From Actinopolyspora mortivallis DSM 44261 (GTDB lineage: Bacteria; Actinomycetota; Actinomycetes; Mycobacteriales; Pseudonocardiaceae): a stretch of 64,000 nucleotides of DNA. The translations under genes were made by a program, and so were the position numbers. Below, in pieces: positions 38,027 to 47,171 of the stretch (within the stretch, counting starts at the first letter, position 1; each line of letters begins with the position of its first letter). The stretch lies in assembly GCF_000384035.1 (NCBI RefSeq), contig NZ_KB913024.1, positions 2,939,228-3,003,227 of the forward strand. The letters are read 5' to 3'. The notes under the pieces are model-generated. The model did not search any database. It saw nothing but the letters and a program-made list of their open reading frames with translations, and was not told where the DNA came from.

Positions 38027-39600
38027 TGGTTTCCTCCCTGGACGGCGGGATCGACGTGTTCGGCGGCGACCGCACGCACCCGCCCGGAGGCGAGGAGCTG
38101 TTCGGCCGCTTCGATCTCGGGAGCCACGTGGCGGTCCGACCCCGGCCCGGCGACACGGGTGCGCAGCAGGTCGCGCACGGCGCCGGTGGCGGGGGCGGGA
38201 CTCAGCGGTGCCCGCAGGTCGAGGGCGCGGGCCGCGACCAGCAGCTCCACGGCCAGCACCCGACGCAGCCCGTCGACGGCCGAGCGGAGTTTGCGGGCCG
38301 CCGACCAGCCCAGGGACACGTGGTCCTCCTGCATCGCGCTGGTGGGAACCGAGTCCACCGAGGCGGGGTTGGCCGAGCGCTTCAGCTCGGTCAGCACCCC
38401 CGCCTGGGTGTAGTGGGCGATCATGTAGCCGGAGTCCACCCCCGGGTCGTCGGCGAGGAAGGCGGGCAGACCGTGGGAGCGGGCCACGTCGAGCATGCGG
38501 TCGGTGCGCCGTTCGGCGATGCCGGCCACGTCGGCCACCGGTATCGCCAGGAAGTCGAGGACGTGGGCCAGCGGTGCGCCGTGGAAGTTGCCGTTGGACT
38601 CCACACGTCCGTCGTCGAGCACCACGGGGTTGTCGATGGCCGCGGCGAGTTCCCGTTCGGCGACGGTGTGGGCGTGGGCGATCGTGTCCCGCGCCGAGCC
38701 GTGCACCTGCGGAGAGCAGCGCATCGAGTAGGCGTCCTGCACCCGGGTGCAGTCGGGGCCACGGTGACTGGCCATGATTCCCGAGTCGCTCAGCAGCGCA
38801 CTCATCCGGGCGGCGGACAGCGCCTGTCCCGGGTGCGGGCGCAGGGCCTGCAGATCGGCGGCGAAGGCCCGGTCGGTGCCCAGCAGAGCCTCCACGCTCA
38901 TGGCCGCGGTGACGTCGGCGACGTCGACGAGTTCGGAGAGGTCGCGCAGGGCCAGCACCAGCATCCCGAGCATCCCGTCGGTGCCGTTGGTCAGGGCGAG
39001 CCCCTCCTTCTCGGCCAGGGCGACCGGCTCGATCCCCGCCTCACGCAGGGCCTCGGCGGCGGGACGACGGGTGCCGGAGGTGTCGAACACCTCCCCTTCC
39101 CCGGTCAGCGCGAGGGCCACGGCGGCCAGCGGGGCGAGGTCCCCGGAACACCCCAGGGAACCGTACTCGTGCACCACCGGGACCATGCCGGAGTTGAGCA
39201 GCGCGGTCAGCGCGTGCGCGGTTTCCGGGCGCACACCGGTGCGTCCGGTGGCGACGGTGTGCAACCGCAGCAGCATCAGTGCCCGAACCACCTCCGGTTC
39301 CACCGGTGGTCCGGTGCCCGCCGCGTGCGAACGCACGAAGGAGGCCTGCAGGGCCGCGCGACGTTCCGGGGGGATGTGGCGCACGGCCAGCGCCCCGAAC
39401 CCGGTGGAGACGCCGTAGGTGGGCTGTTCGGCCGCGGCGAGGGTGTCGATGTGTTTCCTGGTCTCGCCGATCCCCTGTTCGGCCCGCTCGGACAGCCGCA
39501 CCTCGGCGTGGCCCCGGGCGACCGCGAGCACGGTCTCGGCGGTGAGCGGCTCGGGACCGAGTTCGGTGGTGTGGTCCGCGCTTTCGGCGTGGTGCTGCAT
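38023..39600 (-). CDS. hutH: Histidine ammonia-lyase
   Basis: 525 residues. First step of histidine catabolism: histidine to urocanate and ammonia. The prosthetic MIO triad is in [13 protein letters not shown] and reads Cys151-Ser152-Gly153 rather than the usual Ala-Ser-Gly. [12 protein letters not shown] near residue 61 carries the catalytic Tyr. The start ATG at 39600 gives the expected N-terminus; GGAGG is unusually close (1 nt), so the true start is less certain. It heads the hut operon; a palindrome and the iclR-type gene lie divergently upstream. Confidence 0.96.
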   Translation of the reverse strand: MQHHAESADHTTELGPEPLTAETVLAVARGHAEVRLSERAEQGIGETRKHIDTLAAAEQPTYGVSTGFGALAVRHIPPERRAALQASFVRSHAAGTGPPVEPEVVRALMLLRLHTVATGRTGVRPETAHALTALLNSGMVPVVHEYGSLGCSGDLAPLAAVALALTGEGEVFDTSGTRRPAAEALREAGIEPVALAEKEGLALTNGTDGMLGMLVLALRDLSELVDVADVTAAMSVEALLGTDRAFAADLQALRPHPGQALSAARMSALLSDSGIMASHRGPDCTRVQDAYSMRCSPQVHGSARDTIAHAHTVAERELAAAIDNPVVLDDGRVESNGNFHGAPLAHVLDFLAIPVADVAGIAERRTDRMLDVARSHGLPAFLADDPGVDSGYMIAHYTQAGVLTELKRSANPASVDSVPTSAMQEDHVSLGWSAARKLRSAVDGLRRVLAVELLVAARALDLRAPLSPAPATGAVRDLLRTRVAGPGSDRHVAPEIEAAEQLLASGRVRAVAAEHVDPAVQGGNQ

Positions 39601-39653
39601 ACCTCCATCCCATCGCGGTGGGAGGGACTCGGAAAGCCGGGGTAGCGTGTTCG

Positions 39654-39671
39654 TGTCTGGGATTTCAGACA
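39654..39671. promoter_or_regulatory. Candidate IclR operator between hutH and its divergent regulator
   Basis: TGTCTG-GGATTT-CAGACA is a perfect 6-6-6 inverted repeat, 54 bp upstream of hutH and 21 bp upstream of the iclR-type ATG. A -10-like TAGCGT (39643-39648) for the regulator gene sits just beside it. The spacing and symmetry fit binding of a dimeric regulator controlling both directions. Confidence 0.6.
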
Positions 39672-39691
39672 TCGACCCCCGGGGGGGTGCC

Positions 39692-40534
39692 ATGGGAGCG
39701 AGCAGCGACGTTCCGGCGCTGCGGCGGGGACTGGCGGTGTTGCGTCTGCTGGCGAGACGGGCTGGGCCGGTCTCGGCGGCGGTGATCGCCCGGGAACTGG
39801 AGCTGCCGCGTTCGACGACGTACCACCTGCTGGGTGAGTTGGTCGACGCCGGTTTCGTGACGCACCTTCCGGAGGAGCGTCGCTACGGCCTGGGGGTGGC
39901 CACCTTCGAAGTCGGCTCGGCCTACCTGCGGCACGACCCGTTGGAGAGACTGGCCGGGCCGTTGCTGCGCGGGCTGGTGGACCAGGCGGGATACAACGCC
40001 CACCTGGGTGTGCTGCACGGTGGGGAACTGCTGTACCTGATCAAGGAACGCCCCGCGCAGCCACAGACCCTGGTCACCGACGTGGGGGTGCGGCTGCCCG
40101 CGCAGTTGACGGCCTCCGGACGGGCGATGCTGGCTCACCTGCCCCGGGTGCAGGTGCGGGCGCTGTTCCCCCGCGCGGAGAGCTTCGTGCTGCGTACCGA
40201 GCGGGGTCCGCGGAACCTTCCGGAACTGCGGCGGCTGCTGACGCGGGAACGGCGACGCGGCTGGTCGGTGGAGGACGGGGAGATCACCGAGGGTTTCGCC
40301 TCGGTGGCCTGCCCCGTTTTCGACCACAACGGACATCCGACCGCGGCGATCAGCATGACCATGCGGCACCACTGCTCCGAGCCCGGCGAGGCCGACGACA
40401 CCGGGCGGAACCGGCAGCCGTGCGGATCCGTCTGGCCGGAACTGGCGCGGTTGGTGCGCGCCACCGCCGAGGAACTCACCTCGCGTGTCGGTGGGCGCCC
40501 GGCCCCGACCGAGTCCTGGTCCGGCCGACACTGA
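39692..40534 (+). CDS. IclR-family regulator, probable regulator of the hut operon
   Basis: 280 residues. Winged helix-turn-helix at about 8-70 (ALRRGLAVLRLLARRAGPVS, RSTTYHLLGELVDAGFV) and a C-terminal effector-binding domain (YNAHLGVLHGGELLYLIKE; ASGRAMLAHLP). It is divergent from hutH, with a palindrome between them. Control of histidine utilisation, with urocanate or histidine as likely signal, is inferred from position. The last 59 bp overlap the convergent hydrolase gene on the other strand. Confidence 0.9.
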   Translation: MGASSDVPALRRGLAVLRLLARRAGPVSAAVIARELELPRSTTYHLLGELVDAGFVTHLPEERRYGLGVATFEVGSAYLRHDPLERLAGPLLRGLVDQAGYNAHLGVLHGGELLYLIKERPAQPQTLVTDVGVRLPAQLTASGRAMLAHLPRVQVRALFPRAESFVLRTERGPRNLPELRRLLTRERRRGWSVEDGEITEGFASVACPVFDHNGHPTAAISMTMRHHCSEPGEADDTGRNRQPCGSVWPELARLVRATAEELTSRVGGRPAPTESWSGRH

Positions 40535-41759
40535 ACGGCCCCGTGGCGAGCGCCTTCTCGGCTCTGATCCCGCTCGACAGCATCATCCCGGTAGCAGCGG
40601 CGTGTGGGGGACGAGGAAGCCGTTCGCACCGCTCGGCCAGGTCCGGAAGCCGGTTGACGGTGCCCGCGGCGGCAGCGCTGGCGGCGAGCAGCGCGACCGA
40701 GGGGTGAAAGTCCAGAAAGCTGTGCGCCGAGTCCTCGAACGGCACCAGCACCCCGTGGGGCAGCGAATCCACGACACGGTGCGCGGTGGGACGCACCGAG
40801 CGCGTGTCCCGCAGGCCGGACAGTACCGCCGTCGGCCATGTGAACCCGCTCAGAGCAGCGAACAGATCCAGCGGTTCTCCGGAGAAACCCGGGTACCGGT
40901 GGGCCTGGGAGGCGAACAGCACGGCGGGATCCAACGGTTGCCCGTCGGGCTCGATCCCGCGCAGCTGCCGATGGTAGATGACACTGACCGGATCGGGTTC
41001 GAAGCGGTACGGACGCCGGTAACGCAGTGCCTGGACCCCGAGCCGGGCGAGCCGGTTCCACACACCGAGGCGACCGGCGCGGACCGTACGGTACAACTCG
41101 CGCAGCAACGGTGTGCCGCCGAACTCGTAGCCCATGACAACGACCGGACCGGTCTCCTCGACGGGGACGAGGCCGTCGGCGACGAGTTCACGCAGCATCG
41201 CGGCCGTGGTGGCCGTCGCGGGGTCCTCACCGCGCCAGAGCAACGCGCGGACGTAATCCCGCGCCACCTCCTCCTCCGCGGCGGAGGATCCCGTGGAGTC
41301 CAGGACCATCCCCCGCACACGCTCCGGGTACCACGCACCCAGCGCCTGTGCGAGCGTCCCTCCGTAGGAGGAGCCGTACACGACCGTCCGGCTCCAACCG
41401 CAGTCGTCGAGCACGGCGACCAGATCGTCCACCACCGCCTCCAGCGTCAACGCTTCCGACGGCAGGACACGTCCTCGCCGATCGCACCGGGAGAGCCCGA
41501 CACCACGGTGTTCGACCATCACCACGTCGAAGCCGTACCGGCGCGCCAGACGACGGACGGACCGGTACGGGACCACCGAGGCCAGGCCGGGACCTCCCGG
41601 TATCACCAGAAGGGGGGTTCCTCCCGCGATCCCCTCACGGGTGTAGGCGAGGTCGAAGAACCCGCCGCCTTCGGCCGTGATCGGACGCGGCACCGTACGA
41701 ACCGGGCAACGACGCGCCGTCCCCGGGACTCGGGGACGCTTCGGATACGTGGCCCTCAC
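40476..41759 (-). CDS. Alpha/beta hydrolase of the proline iminopeptidase type (S33)
   Basis: 427 residues. The oxyanion motif VIPGGPGLASV is near residue 55, the nucleophile elbow YGSSYGG near 130, the acid in SGLRDTRS and the His in FEDSAHSF near 365. Members release N-terminal residues (often proline) or hydrolyse esters; the substrate is uncertain. The GTG at 41759 lacks a good SD and the true start may be some 20 residues later. The 3' end overlaps the iclR-type gene by 59 bp, and the last ~60 residues are basic and low in complexity. Confidence 0.82.
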   Translation of the reverse strand: MRATYPKRPRVPGTARRCPVRTVPRPITAEGGGFFDLAYTREGIAGGTPLLVIPGGPGLASVVPYRSVRRLARRYGFDVVMVEHRGVGLSRCDRRGRVLPSEALTLEAVVDDLVAVLDDCGWSRTVVYGSSYGGTLAQALGAWYPERVRGMVLDSTGSSAAEEEVARDYVRALLWRGEDPATATTAAMLRELVADGLVPVEETGPVVVMGYEFGGTPLLRELYRTVRAGRLGVWNRLARLGVQALRYRRPYRFEPDPVSVIYHRQLRGIEPDGQPLDPAVLFASQAHRYPGFSGEPLDLFAALSGFTWPTAVLSGLRDTRSVRPTAHRVVDSLPHGVLVPFEDSAHSFLDFHPSVALLAASAAAAGTVNRLPDLAERCERLPRPPHAAATGMMLSSGIRAEKALATGPFSVGRTRTRSGPGAHRHAR

Positions 41760-41989
41760 ACCCGGGCCAACGAGTCCCGAAGCGGAGGAGTTCCCGAAGC
41801 ACGGCGGGACGACGGGTTCCGAGCTCGGAAGCCCGGCACCTCGACCCGAAGAGCAACGGAGGCCGTTTCGTCCGACTCGGCTCTTTCACACTTCGCGCCT
41901 CCGGTGCCGGCGAGGTCCGCGTCACGAGAACCGACGAAAGCCCCGGATCGGCGAACCGAAGCCGCCGGTGCGGGGCCTCCCGTCGTACC

Positions 41990-42871
41990 TCACAGGTCGA
42001 GACCGCCGACGAACTCCTCGGCGAGGTCGCGCGGATTGGCCTTGTCCACGGACATGCGCCTGTTCATCCGTGTCAGATCTCGCGTGGTCAGCTGGTCCGA
42101 GACCCTGTTGAGCACCTTGCGCTGCCCGTCGTTCAGCTCACCTTGGTTCACCAGCGGAACCACGTTCTGCGCCGGGAACATGTCCTTCGGATCGTCCAGC
42201 GTGACCAGATCGTTCCGGTCGATGGCCGCCGTGGTGCTGAACAGGTTGGCCACCTGGATCCGTCCCTCGGTCAGTTCCCTGACCCGCACGCTACCGGCTT
42301 GCAGGTTCCTGATCTCGGAGAACTCGCACCCGTACAGCTCGGAGATGCGCTGTTTCCAACGCGGTGCCCACTCTGCCGGGGCTCCCAGCACCAGATCACC
42401 ACACCGACCACCGAGATCGGCCATCGAACGCAGGCCGCTGTCGGCGGTCTTCTCGGTCACCGCCAGCACGTCGGAGTTCTCGGCGGAGGAGTAGTCCAAC
42501 ACCCGCAGCCCGTCCGGAAGCCTCGCGCGCAGCTCGGAGTGGATCCGTTCCGATCCGGTGGCCTCGGTGTCGTCGTCGAAGTGCCGCAGCAGGTTCCCCG
42601 TGTACTCGGGAATCACCGAGATCTCCCCGTCCCGGACGGCGTTGACGTAGACCTCCCTGGCACCGATGCGTCCCTTGGTGCGCACCTCGGCACCGGTCTC
42701 GCGCAGTGCCTCGGCGTAGATCTCCATCAACAGTTGGCTCTCGTTGAAATCCGCAGACCCCACCACGATCGGGCCGCCGGAGTCGTCGCCCGTCCCGGTC
42801 GGGTCGGAGCACCCCGCCAACACTCCCAGGGCGGTCACCAGTGTCACCACCGACACGAGCAACCGTTTCAT
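41990..42871 (-). CDS. opuCC: Osmoprotectant ABC transporter substrate-binding lipoprotein
   Basis: 293 residues. Signal peptide with lipobox LAGC (Cys21), so it is anchored to the membrane exterior. The mature part matches the glycine betaine/choline/carnitine-binding OpuAC-type fold: SADFNESQLLMEIYAEALRE near residue 40 and VIPEYTGNLLRHF near 87. Last gene of the four-gene operon, 2 bp after the second permease gene. The aromatic cage residues cannot be placed with certainty, so the ligand stays open among betaine-type solutes. Confidence 0.92.
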   Translation of the reverse strand: MKRLLVSVVTLVTALGVLAGCSDPTGTGDDSGGPIVVGSADFNESQLLMEIYAEALRETGAEVRTKGRIGAREVYVNAVRDGEISVIPEYTGNLLRHFDDDTEATGSERIHSELRARLPDGLRVLDYSSAENSDVLAVTEKTADSGLRSMADLGGRCGDLVLGAPAEWAPRWKQRISELYGCEFSEIRNLQAGSVRVRELTEGRIQVANLFSTTAAIDRNDLVTLDDPKDMFPAQNVVPLVNQGELNDGQRKVLNRVSDQLTTRDLTRMNRRMSVDKANPRDLAEEFVGGLDL

Positions 42872-42873
42872 CG

Positions 42874-43560
42874 TTACCTCCTTCTCCGGGACGTGGTCCC
42901 GCTCCGTGCGGTGAGAAACACGCCGCGAGGTGTGACCAGACGGGTGACCCCGGCCAGCACCAGATCGACCAGCACCGCCAGCAGCGCTATCAGGATCGCC
43001 GCTCCGGCCATTCGTTCGTAGTCGTTGATCCGCTGCCCGGTCAGCAGGATCTGCCCCAGTCCACCGAGCCCCACGTAGGCCGCCACCATGACGGTGGCCA
43101 TGACCTGCAACATCGCGTTACGGACACCGCCCATCAGCAGCGGCAGCGCGTTGGGCAGCTCCACCTTCCACAGTCGCTGCCGGGAGGTCATGCCCATACC
43201 CTTGGCCGCGTCCACCACGTGAGCGGGCACGGCGCGTATTCCCGCGTAGGTTCCGGACAGCACGGCTGGTATCGCCAACACCGTCAGCGCCACCAACGCG
43301 ACACGTCCGCGGAACACCAGTGTCAACAGGGTGACCAGGCCGAGTGTGGGCAGGGCACGCAGCGCGTTGCCGAACCCGACGACGAACACCGCACCGCGCC
43401 CGGTATGTCCGATGTAGAGCCCGGCGGGCACCGCGAGCAGCACCGCGCTGGTCACCGCGAGAACACAGTAGAACAGATGCAACAGTGTCTGCCGCAGAAT
43501 CCCGTCGGGTCCGCTCCAGTTCCCCGGGTCGAGCAGCCAGGCGAGTATTTCGGTGATCAG
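42874..43560 (-). CDS. opuCD: Osmoprotectant ABC transporter permease
   Basis: 228 residues, about five to six spans. The EAA-like coupling loop reads DAAKGMGMTSRQRLWKVELP near residue 123. No ATG, GTG or TTG lies in frame at the expected N-terminus; the best start is CTG at 43560, overlapping the upstream stop as CTGA, with GGTGAG a few bases before. It pairs with the other permease as a heterodimeric channel. Confidence 0.88.
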   Translation of the reverse strand: MITEILAWLLDPGNWSGPDGILRQTLLHLFYCVLAVTSAVLLAVPAGLYIGHTGRGAVFVVGFGNALRALPTLGLVTLLTLVFRGRVALVALTVLAIPAVLSGTYAGIRAVPAHVVDAAKGMGMTSRQRLWKVELPNALPLLMGGVRNAMLQVMATVMVAAYVGLGGLGQILLTGQRINDYERMAGAAILIALLAVLVDLVLAGVTRLVTPRGVFLTARSGTTSRRRR

Positions 43561-44231
43561 GACCGGCTCACCGCCTTCCCGGCGCGTTCCCAGGGGGTCA
43601 GCAGCCGCCACAGCGCGACCAGCAGCAGGTCCACCGCCAACGCCAACAGCACCGTGGCCACGATTCCCACGACGATCCGCACCGTGTCCGGCATCGGAAA
43701 CCCGACGGTGAACAGCCTGCCCAACCCGCCGACGCCGATCAGAGCCCCCACGCTGACCAGACTGATGTTGCTCACCGAGGCCACCCGCACGGCCGAGGTC
43801 AACGCGGGCACCGCCAGCGGCAGCTCCACGGCCAGGAACCGACGGTGCGGGCGATACCCCATGGCCGTGGCCGCCAGTGTCACGTGCTCCGGAACGGCCT
43901 CCAACGCGTCCAGCACCGGACGCAGCAGCAGCGCCGTCGTGTACAGCGTGAGTGCGATGACCACGTTGCCCGAGGAGGTGTATCCGGTGCCGATCACGCT
44001 GGGCAGCAGCACGAAAACCGCCAGCGAGGGCACCGTGTAGACCACGTTGGCTCCGCCGAGCAGCGGGGCGCGCAGCCAACGGAGTCGTTGGGCGAGCCTG
44101 CCCAGCGGCAACGCGAGCAGCACACCGGCGGCCAACGGCACCAGGGAGAGGTAGACGTGCTGGCCGAGCTGCTCGAACAGTACCTCCCGGTTACTGGAGC
44201 TGGAGAAGTAGCGAATCAGTCCCTCGAACAC
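43557..44231 (-). CDS. opuCB: Osmoprotectant ABC transporter permease
   Basis: 224 residues, about six spans. The coupling loop ATAMGYRPHRRFLAVELPLA is near residue 125. GTG at 44231 lies 16 bp inside the end of the ATPase gene, after GAGGG. Its stop overlaps the CTG start of the next permease. The two permeases are homologous but distinct. Confidence 0.9.
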   Translation of the reverse strand: MFEGLIRYFSSSSNREVLFEQLGQHVYLSLVPLAAGVLLALPLGRLAQRLRWLRAPLLGGANVVYTVPSLAVFVLLPSVIGTGYTSSGNVVIALTLYTTALLLRPVLDALEAVPEHVTLAATAMGYRPHRRFLAVELPLAVPALTSAVRVASVSNISLVSVGALIGVGGLGRLFTVGFPMPDTVRIVVGIVATVLLALAVDLLLVALWRLLTPWERAGKAVSRS

Positions 44232-45340
44232 TGGACAGCACCCTCGGTCAGCGCGGGATGTCGTCTGTTCTCGATCAGCTCCAACACCTGTCCGGCGGTG
44301 ATCACGCCCTGGAACACGCCGTCCGCGTCGACCACCGCGCCCCGTCCCGTCGGGGAAGACAGCGCGGCGTCCAGTGCCTCGCGCAGCGGGCAGCCCAGGG
44401 TGTGGAGCGATCCGACCGCGACCAGCTGGTCCTCGGTGAGCCGTCCGCGCACGGTCGACCCAGGAGGCAGCCAACCACGTGGACGGTCCTGGGCGTCCAG
44501 CGCCAGCACCCACCCGGCCCGGCTGGGCACATCCGCACTGGTGTCACCGATGTGGACGGTGTCGACGGGGCCGGGCTCCAGGCCGGAGGAGTCCACGAAG
44601 GACAACCCACGGTACCCGCGGTCCTTGCCGACGAACGAGGCCACGAAGTCGTCGGCCGGCCGCGCGAGCAGTTCCGCCGGTGCGGCGTACTGCGCCAGCT
44701 CTCCTCCCTGCCGCAGCACCGCGACCCGTTCACCCAGTTGGACGGCCTCGTCGACGTCGTGGGTCACGAACAACACCGTCTTGCCCAGTTCCTCCTGCAA
44801 CCGCAACAGCTCCTGCTGCAAACCGGCTCGCACCACGGGGTCGACGGCGCTGAACGGCTCGTCCATGAGCAGCACGGGCGGATCGGCGGCCAGCGCCCTG
44901 GCCACTCCGACCCGCTGTTGCTGTCCTCCGGAAAGCTGTCCGGGATACCGCTTACCCAGTTCCCGGGACAACCCCACCCGCTCCAACAGTTCCTCGGCGT
45001 CACGCCGGGCTTTTCTGCGGGACGTCCCGAACAACAGCGGAACGGTGGCCACGTTGTCCCGCACCGTGCGGTGTGGGAAGAGCCCAGCCTGCTGGATGAC
45101 GTACCCGATGCCGCGACGCAACTCGGCCGGGTCCGAATCACGAATCTCCTTGCCGTCAAGCAACACGGCACCGGAGGAGGGCTCGACCATGCGGTTGACC
45201 ATCCGCAGCAGCGTGGTCTTGCCGCACCCGGAGGGGCCGACCAACACGGTGATGGTTCCCGCCGGAACGGTCAGGCTGAGTTCCTGGACGGCGACAGTGC
45301 CGTCGTCGTACTGCTTGCGCACGGTTCGGAACTCGATCAT
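44216..45340 (-). CDS. opuCA: Osmoprotectant ABC transporter ATP-binding protein with CBS region
   Basis: 374 residues. Walker A GPSGCGKTT near 36, signature LSGGQQQRVG near 137, Walker B PPVLLMDEPFSAVDP near 157, and H-loop FVTHDVDEA. The C-terminal ~110 residues form CBS-type repeats (GCPLREALDAALSS; GAVVDADGVFQGVITAGQVL) that sense ionic strength in this family. I chose ATG at 45340 after GAGGGGGG; ten extra codons upstream are unlikely. First gene of the operon, with a -10-like TAGGCT about 55 nt upstream. Confidence 0.94.
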   Translation of the reverse strand: MIEFRTVRKQYDDGTVAVQELSLTVPAGTITVLVGPSGCGKTTLLRMVNRMVEPSSGAVLLDGKEIRDSDPAELRRGIGYVIQQAGLFPHRTVRDNVATVPLLFGTSRRKARRDAEELLERVGLSRELGKRYPGQLSGGQQQRVGVARALAADPPVLLMDEPFSAVDPVVRAGLQQELLRLQEELGKTVLFVTHDVDEAVQLGERVAVLRQGGELAQYAAPAELLARPADDFVASFVGKDRGYRGLSFVDSSGLEPGPVDTVHIGDTSADVPSRAGWVLALDAQDRPRGWLPPGSTVRGRLTEDQLVAVGSLHTLGCPLREALDAALSSPTGRGAVVDADGVFQGVITAGQVLELIENRRHPALTEGAVQCSRD

Positions 45341-45395
45341 CGAGCCCCCTCGAGGATCACCGACGGTCACTCGCCGACCGTCACAAGCTTCGCCG

Positions 45396-45401
45396 AGCCT
45401 A
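45396..45401 (-). promoter_or_regulatory. Candidate -10 box of the opuC operon
   Basis: TAGGCT on the minus strand, about 55 nt before the opuCA ATG. Near the expected upstream region lies GTAATGAGCGTTAC (45426-45439), a short inverted repeat that could be an operator. No convincing -35 hexamer at 17 nt. Confidence 0.4.
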
Positions 45402-45626
45402 ACCCGATCAGACGTTTCACGCGATGTAATGAGCGTTACGCGTCATCGGCGCCACCAGGACCGTTCGGTTTCCTCACCCGGAACGCCCCCCTGCCCCAGC
45501 GGAGGGAAGCGGTCACTCCGCGTGGGCGGCGGGCGCCACGTGTGCGGGAACCGTTGTTGTGGACAATGGGATCCGCACCACCGCGGAGGTGGACGGGTTC
45601 CGCGGCGACGAATCCCGGGGCACGAC

Positions 45627-47171
45627 ATGAGCACACCGACCGAAACCGCTTCCGAGTCCACGGGGCCGGAAGCCGTTCGCCACCGAATCAGCCAGGAGGG
45701 CGCACTCGCGCGTCCCCTGCGCCGGGTCTTCGCCCTGCTGGCCGAACGTCCCCACTCGCTGCGGGAACTGGTGCGCGTCTGCGGAACACCACGCCGCACC
45801 GTGGAGGAGCTGCTGGCCCTGGCCGGTGCGGACGTGGAGAACCTGCCGGAGGGGTACCGGCTCGCCGAACGGGCCCTTGCCGACTACCGCGCTCGGGTAC
45901 TCGACGAGCGACCCGCCGGCAGGTCCTCGCACGAGGCGGCCGAACTCCTCCGCGGCTTCGTGGCCGGTGGCCCCACCCCGGCCACCGCGCTGGACCACGT
46001 GACAGCCACTCCCGAAACCGCGCTCCGGCGGGCCGAGTGGATGCGGGACAACTACGAGCTGGACGGGACGCGACTGCTGCTGCTCGGCGACCACGACCTG
46101 ACCTCGCTGGCCACCTGCCTGCTCGCCCCCGGAGTCCGGGCCACCGTCGTCGACGTCGACGAACGCATCCTCGCCCACATCGACGGGATCGCCGCCGAAC
46201 ACGGACTTGCCGTACACACGGTGCACGCGGACCTGCGGTTCGGGCTTCCGCCGTCCCTGGCCGGCGGTTTCGACCTGGTCTTCAGCGACCCGCCCTACAC
46301 CCCGGAAGGGATCGGGCTGTTCGCCACCAGGGCGCTGGAAGGGATGTCCGGCACTGCCGCCCGACTGCTGCTGGCCTACGGTTTCAGCTCCCGCAGCCCG
46401 GCCCTGGGACACAAGGTGCAGCGCGAACTGCTGCGGCTGGGTCTGGTGTTCGAGAACATCGTCACCGGACTGAACGAGTACGAGGGCGCTCAGGCCATCG
46501 GAAGCACCAGCGACCTGTACGTGTGCCAGCCGACCGGCCAGGCCCGCAGGTCGGTGGAACGACACAAACACCGGATCTACACCCACGGTCCCCAGTCCGT
46601 GGAGGGTGATCCCGAGGAGGTCACCCCGGAACTGGTGGACGCGGTCGCCTCCGTGGTGGGCACCGCCGTGGAGGGGCCGCGTCCGGTGGGTTGGCAACGT
46701 CCCCTGCGCGGCGGCACGGGAACCCCCCTGTTCGACCTGCGTTCCGATCCGGGTCCCTGGCTGGTCCGTATGCTGCTGGCCTGCAACGCCGACCAGGCGG
46801 CCTTCCTGGTGGACAACCGTCATCCCGACATCACCAGTGAGCACGCCCAACAGGCGCTCACCGAGCTGGTCGACGGCAAGTACACGCTCCGCTTCCACCG
46901 CAGCACCCCGGACGCCACCCACGCGGTGGTGTCCGCACGAGCCCGGGGAGCACAGGGCGGGGTGGCCGGTTACCTGCTGCACCGTGCGCACGGAAAGCTA
47001 ACCAACACGTGGCGCGAGGCGCTGATCGCCCACTCCGAGACTCCCCTGACCAAGAAGGAGGCCGCCGCGCACGTGGCCGCGTTGGTCCCCGACGCCGCGG
47101 ACCTCCGGCTGCGGCTGATCGACCTGCCTCGGCACCGGTTGAACGCCCTGCTGCACAGCGAGGGGGTCTGA
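45627..47171 (+). CDS. bpsA: BpsA-like branched-chain polyamine synthase/aminopropyltransferase
   Basis: 514 residues. An N-terminal winged-helix-like region (about 20-100; LRELVRVCGTPRRTVEELL) precedes a Rossmann domain with LLLLGDHDLTSLA near 150 and FSDPPYTPEGIGLFATRALE near 220, hallmarks of the N4-bis(aminopropyl)spermidine synthase family. A C-terminal extension of about 190 residues makes it longer than the thermophile enzymes (about 350). It would use decarboxylated S-adenosylmethionine to add aminopropyl groups, but in actinobacteria the substrate is unproven. Divergent from the opuC operon. Start ATG at 45627 after GGGG. Confidence 0.8.
   Translation: MSTPTETASESTGPEAVRHRISQEGALARPLRRVFALLAERPHSLRELVRVCGTPRRTVEELLALAGADVENLPEGYRLAERALADYRARVLDERPAGRSSHEAAELLRGFVAGGPTPATALDHVTATPETALRRAEWMRDNYELDGTRLLLLGDHDLTSLATCLLAPGVRATVVDVDERILAHIDGIAAEHGLAVHTVHADLRFGLPPSLAGGFDLVFSDPPYTPEGIGLFATRALEGMSGTAARLLLAYGFSSRSPALGHKVQRELLRLGLVFENIVTGLNEYEGAQAIGSTSDLYVCQPTGQARRSVERHKHRIYTHGPQSVEGDPEEVTPELVDAVASVVGTAVEGPRPVGWQRPLRGGTGTPLFDLRSDPGPWLVRMLLACNADQAAFLVDNRHPDITSEHAQQALTELVDGKYTLRFHRSTPDATHAVVSARARGAQGGVAGYLLHRAHGKLTNTWREALIAHSETPLTKKEAAAHVAALVPDAADLRLRLIDLPRHRLNALLHSEGV

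Noticed and set aside
36131-38413. Plus-strand open frame of 760 codons
   Set aside because: Antisense of the M20 amidohydrolase, hutU and hutH.
39419-39691. N-terminal extension of the iclR-type frame
   Set aside because: The extra codons are antisense to hutH; ATG 39692 gives the standard IclR N-terminus.
43845-45626. Upstream extension of the BpsA-like frame
   Set aside because: It is antisense to the OpuC ATPase and permease genes; ATG 45627 is the plausible start.
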